NCBI GenBank assembly: GCA_030844895.1
Contig: CM061227.1
Span: forward strand, 113,505,603 to 113,569,602
Length of the DNA: 64,000 bases
Direction: 5' to 3'
Source of the DNA: Ambrosia x helenae
Taxonomy: Eukaryota; Streptophyta; Magnoliopsida; Asterales; Asteraceae
Part shown: positions 60,072 through 64,000 of the stretch, one piece after another
Layout of the letters: each line of letters starts with the position of its first letter
Numbering within the stretch: the stretch's first letter is position 1
Notes under the pieces: generated by a model
What the model was told of the DNA's origin: nothing
Databases searched by the model: none
What the model saw: only the letters and a program-made list of their open reading frames with translations
Translations under genes and position numbers: made by a program

Positions 60072-61689
60072 GCAAACCAAATCGCGCGTACCGGAATCGG
60101 GTACATTCGCGACCCGTTCGCCTAGGGTTCGCGATCTGATTCTTAGAATTGAGCGTACCCGATTTGTGTGGAATTTCGGACCAAATATTATAGATTCGCG
60201 TACCTGATTGTCTAATTCGCGTTTTCGATTGTTGGGGTCGGTGTTTGGAATCGTTAAGGTACACGTAGCCGAATATAAAAAGTATTTTTACACCTATTTT
60301 TTGATTGAATTTAAAGAAGGTTGGAGAAGAAATGAAAACATAATTTTTGCTCGGGTTTTGTTAGTTAGATTTAGGTTTTTGTTTCTATCTGCTGCTTGTA
60401 AAAGAAGAAATGAAAGTAGGGTTATGGAGAAGAAGATAGAAGGTAAGTGAGGTTGGTCAAGAATATGTTGAGGAAGTCAAAAAGGTTGCATAAATAAAAG
60501 GAAAAGGTATCTCGGGAGGGTAATTAAAAGTGAATTATTTGTTCTTTTTAAATATTTTAAACTAAATTTTACAATTTAAACCTTAATGTTAGTGTTTATT
60601 GGAGTTATTTGAAAACAATTATATATTGTATAATGTTTATATACGATACGACATACCAACTTATAAGGTACACTGTACCGCGTACGGAATTGGTGAACCG
60701 AATGAACCTACCCCCTCGTACCGAATTTTAGAGATGCACGAACCGCATACCCGATTTCATACCACAAACTGGAGCGTACCGTACCGCGATTCATGTGACT
60801 ATGATTCGGCGAGCTGGACGGTGGGCACCGGCCCACCGTACGTTTACCGTGCATCCGCCACTGGACGAATCTCAAACTACTGGTTTAAAAAGTAAATTAA
60901 AATGAAAAATTATTCAAGCAACCTATCTTTCCGCTTGAACTCAAATCACAGTTCTTAGTCAATATAACTTGAATTAAGTTTATTTGAGGTTCTAACGAGT
61001 GGACTAAAAGCGAGTTTGATTCATGAATTAGTTTCCTAACCCGAGATATGAGCCTCCAATGTCCGTAGGCTCTAGGGTGCGAAGTAACATCCCAAACCAA
61101 GTCAGGTTCTTGGTGCCTCCTACATCACCCCACCATTGTCAAAGAGGGGCTCTATCAAAGCTCTTGTCAACCCCTTAACGGACGGAAAAATGGAAGAAGA
61201 GGGGTCCACCTACGACAACCAATTAGATATTTTTGTTTTTTCATTTTTATTTTTTTTAAAGCGGCCCGTTATCGTTGCCCCAAAGCTTACGTGGTGTCTA
61301 CATAATGCTTTAAAGCCAAAAAAAAAAAAAAAATTTATTTAACACCCGCAACCTAGCATGGAAATAAATCTATAACCTTTGAAAAAAAATTGTGTAAGGC
61401 ATAAAACAATATTTCTTCAAGGAGAGTTTAAATTAGAAATTCACAAAGAAAAAAAATAAATAAAGTATGAAATTGAATTAATGAAATGCTAAATCCCTAT
61501 TTTTGGCATTAACGAATGAATGATATTCTTCGAAAGATGACCAGAAAATGTGGAAGCTACGGTTGCAAAATCTGTCTTACAAATTCATGCAACATTGGCC
61601 ATAATTCCTTTGTCATCGTCCTTAATTCATTTCTTATTGTTTGTTGTTTCAATCTTCTTTCTTTCTCCCGCCTGTTCGGATGAGACATG
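60072..61689. other. Intergenic DNA with CGTACC-rich repeat text
   Basis: 60067-60250 and 60600-60870 are rich in CGTACCG / CGGTACG phrases like 31889-32390. The right block ends in TCCGCCACTG, an inverted hAT-like terminus at 60856-60865. The remainder is PIRL upstream DNA. No gene seen. Confidence 0.45.
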
Positions 61690-61733
61690 CGTAACGCCCT
61701 GATCAACTAATAAACACCCAACAGGGCGTTACG
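61690..61733. repeat. 12-bp perfect inverted repeat upstream of PIRL gene
   Basis: CGTAACGCCCTG and its reverse complement are separated by 20 bases, 75 bases before the ATG, so it probably lies in the 5' UTR or core promoter and could form a strong hairpin. Confidence 0.75.
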
Positions 61734-61764
61734 TTCATTGATCTCTCCGAACATCACCACCCCC

Positions 61765-61792
61765 ATCATCATCATCATCATCATCATCTTTA
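61765..61792. repeat. (ATC)n in PIRL 5' leader
   Basis: Short CAT/ATC trinucleotide array just upstream of the start codon. Confidence 0.8.
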
Positions 61793-61807
61793 TCTTCAAT
61801 AATAACA

Positions 61808-64000
61808 ATGGATCCCAGCGCGAGTCCTAGGAAGATGCGAATCCTATCATACGTCATGACCAAACTCCCCAGCTTCAAACGCAAGCAATTGCAAGAGCTC
61901 GAGAACGAAAGACTAGCTCGACCGTACGCGCTACCCGAAACCTATACCGAATTATCTGAACGTGAATCATATACCGAACTAGCCGAACGTGTGTCTCATT
62001 TAACTGATGATGATATTCTAGCAAACATACGTTCAGTTGTTGTAGAAGTTACCCAAATACGTTCCGTTATTAAATCTCTAGGTGACCGTCCAGACCCAGA
62101 AACCGTGGACCTCGCTAGGTTACGCTACGCTGAAGCCGAATCTCCATTCGATGAATTCAACGAAACGTCAGAATACGATTTGGAGAAGGAGAGGAGGAGA
62201 AGATTGGTTAAGAGAGAGAGGCAAATGTATAAGGCTTTGATTTCATTGGATGAGATGCATGAAACGTATAGCGATTTATTAGTTGTGGCGGAGAGGAGGC
62301 TTCAGAAGCTTTATAATACGGCTAAGTCTGCAGGAAAGCTATCCAGGCTTGATAAGAAGGTGTCGTCTATGCTCCCGACTATAGCGGAAGAGGTGAAGGA
62401 GGAGATGGCTGAGATTCTTCAGGATGCGTTGACGAATGGTGTCGAACGGATTGATTTGTGTCACAGAAGGTTGCCTTTTGTTCCTGAGGCGTTTGGGAAG
62501 CTTCATACATTGGTTTCTCTTGACCTCTCTGCTAATAAACTTACGGTTAGTTGATTCGCATCATCAACAGTCATATTTTTCTAGTATCTGTTTGCTTAGA
62601 TCATGTGTAGTGGGGCGTTAGTGGGGCCTTAAAACAAAATTAGCGCCCCCAACACCTACATGGGGTAAAGGGCGCTAATTAATATTGCAAAATTGGCCTG
62701 GAGCGTTAAGTTTTTAGCGCCTGAAGGTTTGATTCTGACACCCTTTTGGGTTGAGCCAATCAAATGGTGGGGGAGGGGCGCTAATCTTGGCTTCCACTAC
62801 GTATGGACTTATAACCGTTGTTGCAGGCTATACCAGAGTCGCTTGCTGGACTTAAGAGTCTCGAGGAGCTTAATCTTTCTTCTAATATGTTTGAATCGCT
62901 ACCAAAGGCCATCGGCTCGTTGCAAAAGATGCAGGTTTTGAATGTCTCCAGGAACAAACTTACTTCGTTGCCCGATGGCATTTGTAAATGCAGGTAATTA
63001 AGTACTAGGGAAAACCATGGGAATATCCGTTTTGACCAAGAAAATTAACAAAATAAGATTTTTTTTTTGCATTTATAGGTGATTTTGAAAATAGAGGAGT
63101 GCTTCTGACTGTTTCAAAATAGGAATCTTTGTTGAAGTTATTTGTTTCACTAGGAAGATGGTGCAATGGATCGGCGATATTTGTTGAAGATTGCTGATTG
63201 AATCAACAAACTTCAACAAATACTGTTGGCGTTTGCTGATTCAATCTGCGAACTACCTATTTCCACAAATTTTTGCATGAAACACTTAAAACTTAAAATC
63301 ACTCTTTCATTTTCAAAATCACCTATAAATGCAAAAAAATTCACAAAATAGCTACTTTATAACATTGCCAATCAACCAAAGTGCATCAAGTGTCTTGTAG
63401 ATAGTTCACTACCCACGATAGCAGACTTTTATAGAAAATCTCGACTCTAAATGTTCACATGTTGAATCCGCTTAAGGCATGGGGCTGTTTGGTTGATTAA
63501 GTGCTGAATCATTAAGATGGTCTGAATGGTTAAGAGCTGAATCATTCAGCATCTCTTATTAGCTTAATGGTTCAGCACTTAATCATTCCATTCAGATGCT
63601 GAAACAAACAGTCTGAATGCTGTATAATTCAGACCTGAATGGTTAAGAGGCTGATTAAGAGGCTACCAAATAGCCCCTAAATCTGTTTGTAGCGAACAGC
63701 CTAAAAACCAAAACACGTTAAAAAAGTCATGTAGATTAGTTAGAGCACCACCTAGAGATTAAAAAAAAAAAACTTATCTATGGATCTTGAATAAGACCAA
63801 GAACTAATAATAATAATAATAATATTGTTGGTTCAGATCATTAGTAGAACTGGATGCTGGTTTCAATCAGATTGCATATCTTCCTGCCAACATTGGGTAT
63901 GGACTGATGAATCTAAAGAAGCTTCTGATGCCTTTAAACAAGTTGCAATCCCTTCCTACCTCCATTGGCGAAATGACATCTCTTCAAATCCTTGATGTGC
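61808..64000 (+). CDS. Plant intracellular Ras-group-related LRR protein (PIRL), 5' part
   Basis: Exons 61808-62545, 62827-62993 and 63837 to the window edge splice in phase. Residues 1-220 form the charged, helical N-terminal region of PIRLs (with EKERRRRLVKRERQMYKAL). Leucine-rich repeats then start at about 222 (GVERIDLCHRRLPFVPEAFG, LHTLVSLDLSANKLT, LKSLEELNLSSNMFESLP). The spacing of 23 residues and the LxxLxxLxLxxNxLxxLP form are those of the Ras-group (SHOC2-like) class. PIRLs are cytosolic and linked to pollen and growth functions in Arabidopsis. The remaining repeats and the C-terminal motif lie outside the window. The introns carry three MITEs. Confidence 0.92.
62599..62808. mobile_element. 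PIF/Harbinger-type MITE in PIRL intron 1
   Basis: TIRs GATCATGTGTAGTGG / GTCCATACGTAGTGG, TSD TTA (62596-62598, 62809-62811). It fills most of the 281-bp intron and shares its ends with the element at 29805-31862. Confidence 0.8.
63056..63342. mobile_element. MITE in PIRL intron 2
   Basis: Inverted ends share TTTTTTGCATTTATAGGTGA and on for about 40 bp, flanked by an 8-bp duplication acaaaata (63048-63055, 63343-63350). Superfamily uncertain (hAT by TSD length). Confidence 0.6.
63481..63677. mobile_element. Second MITE in PIRL intron 2
   Basis: Inverted ends GGGGCTGTTTGGTTGATTAAG and GGGGCTATTTGGTAGCCTCT, with CTGAATGGTTAAG repeats inside. The target duplication is not clear. Confidence 0.55.

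Noticed and set aside
34569..60865. A hAT element from CAGTGGCGGA (34569) to TCCGCCACTG (60865)
   Set aside because: The two termini are 26 kb apart with unrelated flanks and many complete elements between them; more likely single ends of two different elements.
1..64000. CRISPR array, bacterial operons or phage modules
   Set aside because: Sequence is plant nuclear; no regularly spaced repeats of that kind and no prokaryotic genes.

Overview
This is a nuclear segment of a flowering plant. Genes have spliceosomal introns with GT..AG borders, the housekeeping genes carry telo-box and site II motifs, and most of the DNA is transposable elements of plant types (Tat-type Ty3/gypsy, MULE, hAT, PIF/Harbinger, Helitron-like, L1-type LINE, tRNA-derived SINEs). 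The element families feel like those of a large Asteraceae-type eudicot genome, but that is an impression and not a proof.

Cellular genes: RPL27A (uL15) on the minus strand at 21.5-22.0 kb; a ten-exon DEAD-box RNA helicase of the DBP2/p68 (RH30-like) type on the minus strand at 24.1-29.1 kb, with an apparent one-base frame break at the exon 4/5 junction; and the 5' part of a plant intracellular Ras-group LRR (PIRL) gene on the plus strand from 61.8 kb to the window edge. RPL27A lies between two inverted copies of one Tourist-type MITE, and the PIRL introns are loaded with MITEs.

Region by region: 1-6.2 kb is a recent, internally deleted LTR element with LTRs of about 2.6 kb that contain tRNA-like Pol III modules. 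7.3-12.9 kb is a Helitron-like element holding a 4.4 kb Mutator-like element (perfect 9-bp target duplication) whose visible gene is an intact four-exon plant-mobile-domain (PMD) gene and not a transposase. 13-24 kb is intergenic DNA with microsatellites and small TIR elements around RPL27A. 29.2-32.9 kb is a nest of hAT containing PIF/Harbinger containing hAT, next to a SINE. 33.8-34.3 kb is a solo LTR. 35.4-51.2 kb is one Tat-lineage retrotransposon (TSD tatat) split in its RNase H region by a second LTR element (TSD ctaat). The Tat element has a gag-pol polyprotein on the minus strand, two apparent small introns in pol, and a spliced, antisense 834-residue extra ORF with its own promoter-like region. 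51.2-56.5 kb is unidentified intergenic DNA with exon-like scraps and a minisatellite. 56.5-57.8 kb is a 5'-truncated LINE with its 13-bp TSD. 58.0-60.1 kb is a solo LTR related to the first element.

Most unusual points: the MULE carrying a PMD gene (PMD proteins act in plant transposon silencing), the antisense spliced ORF and the split pol in the Tat element, and the LTRs with Pol III-like promoters. The boundaries rest on target-site duplications read by eye; no database search was possible.
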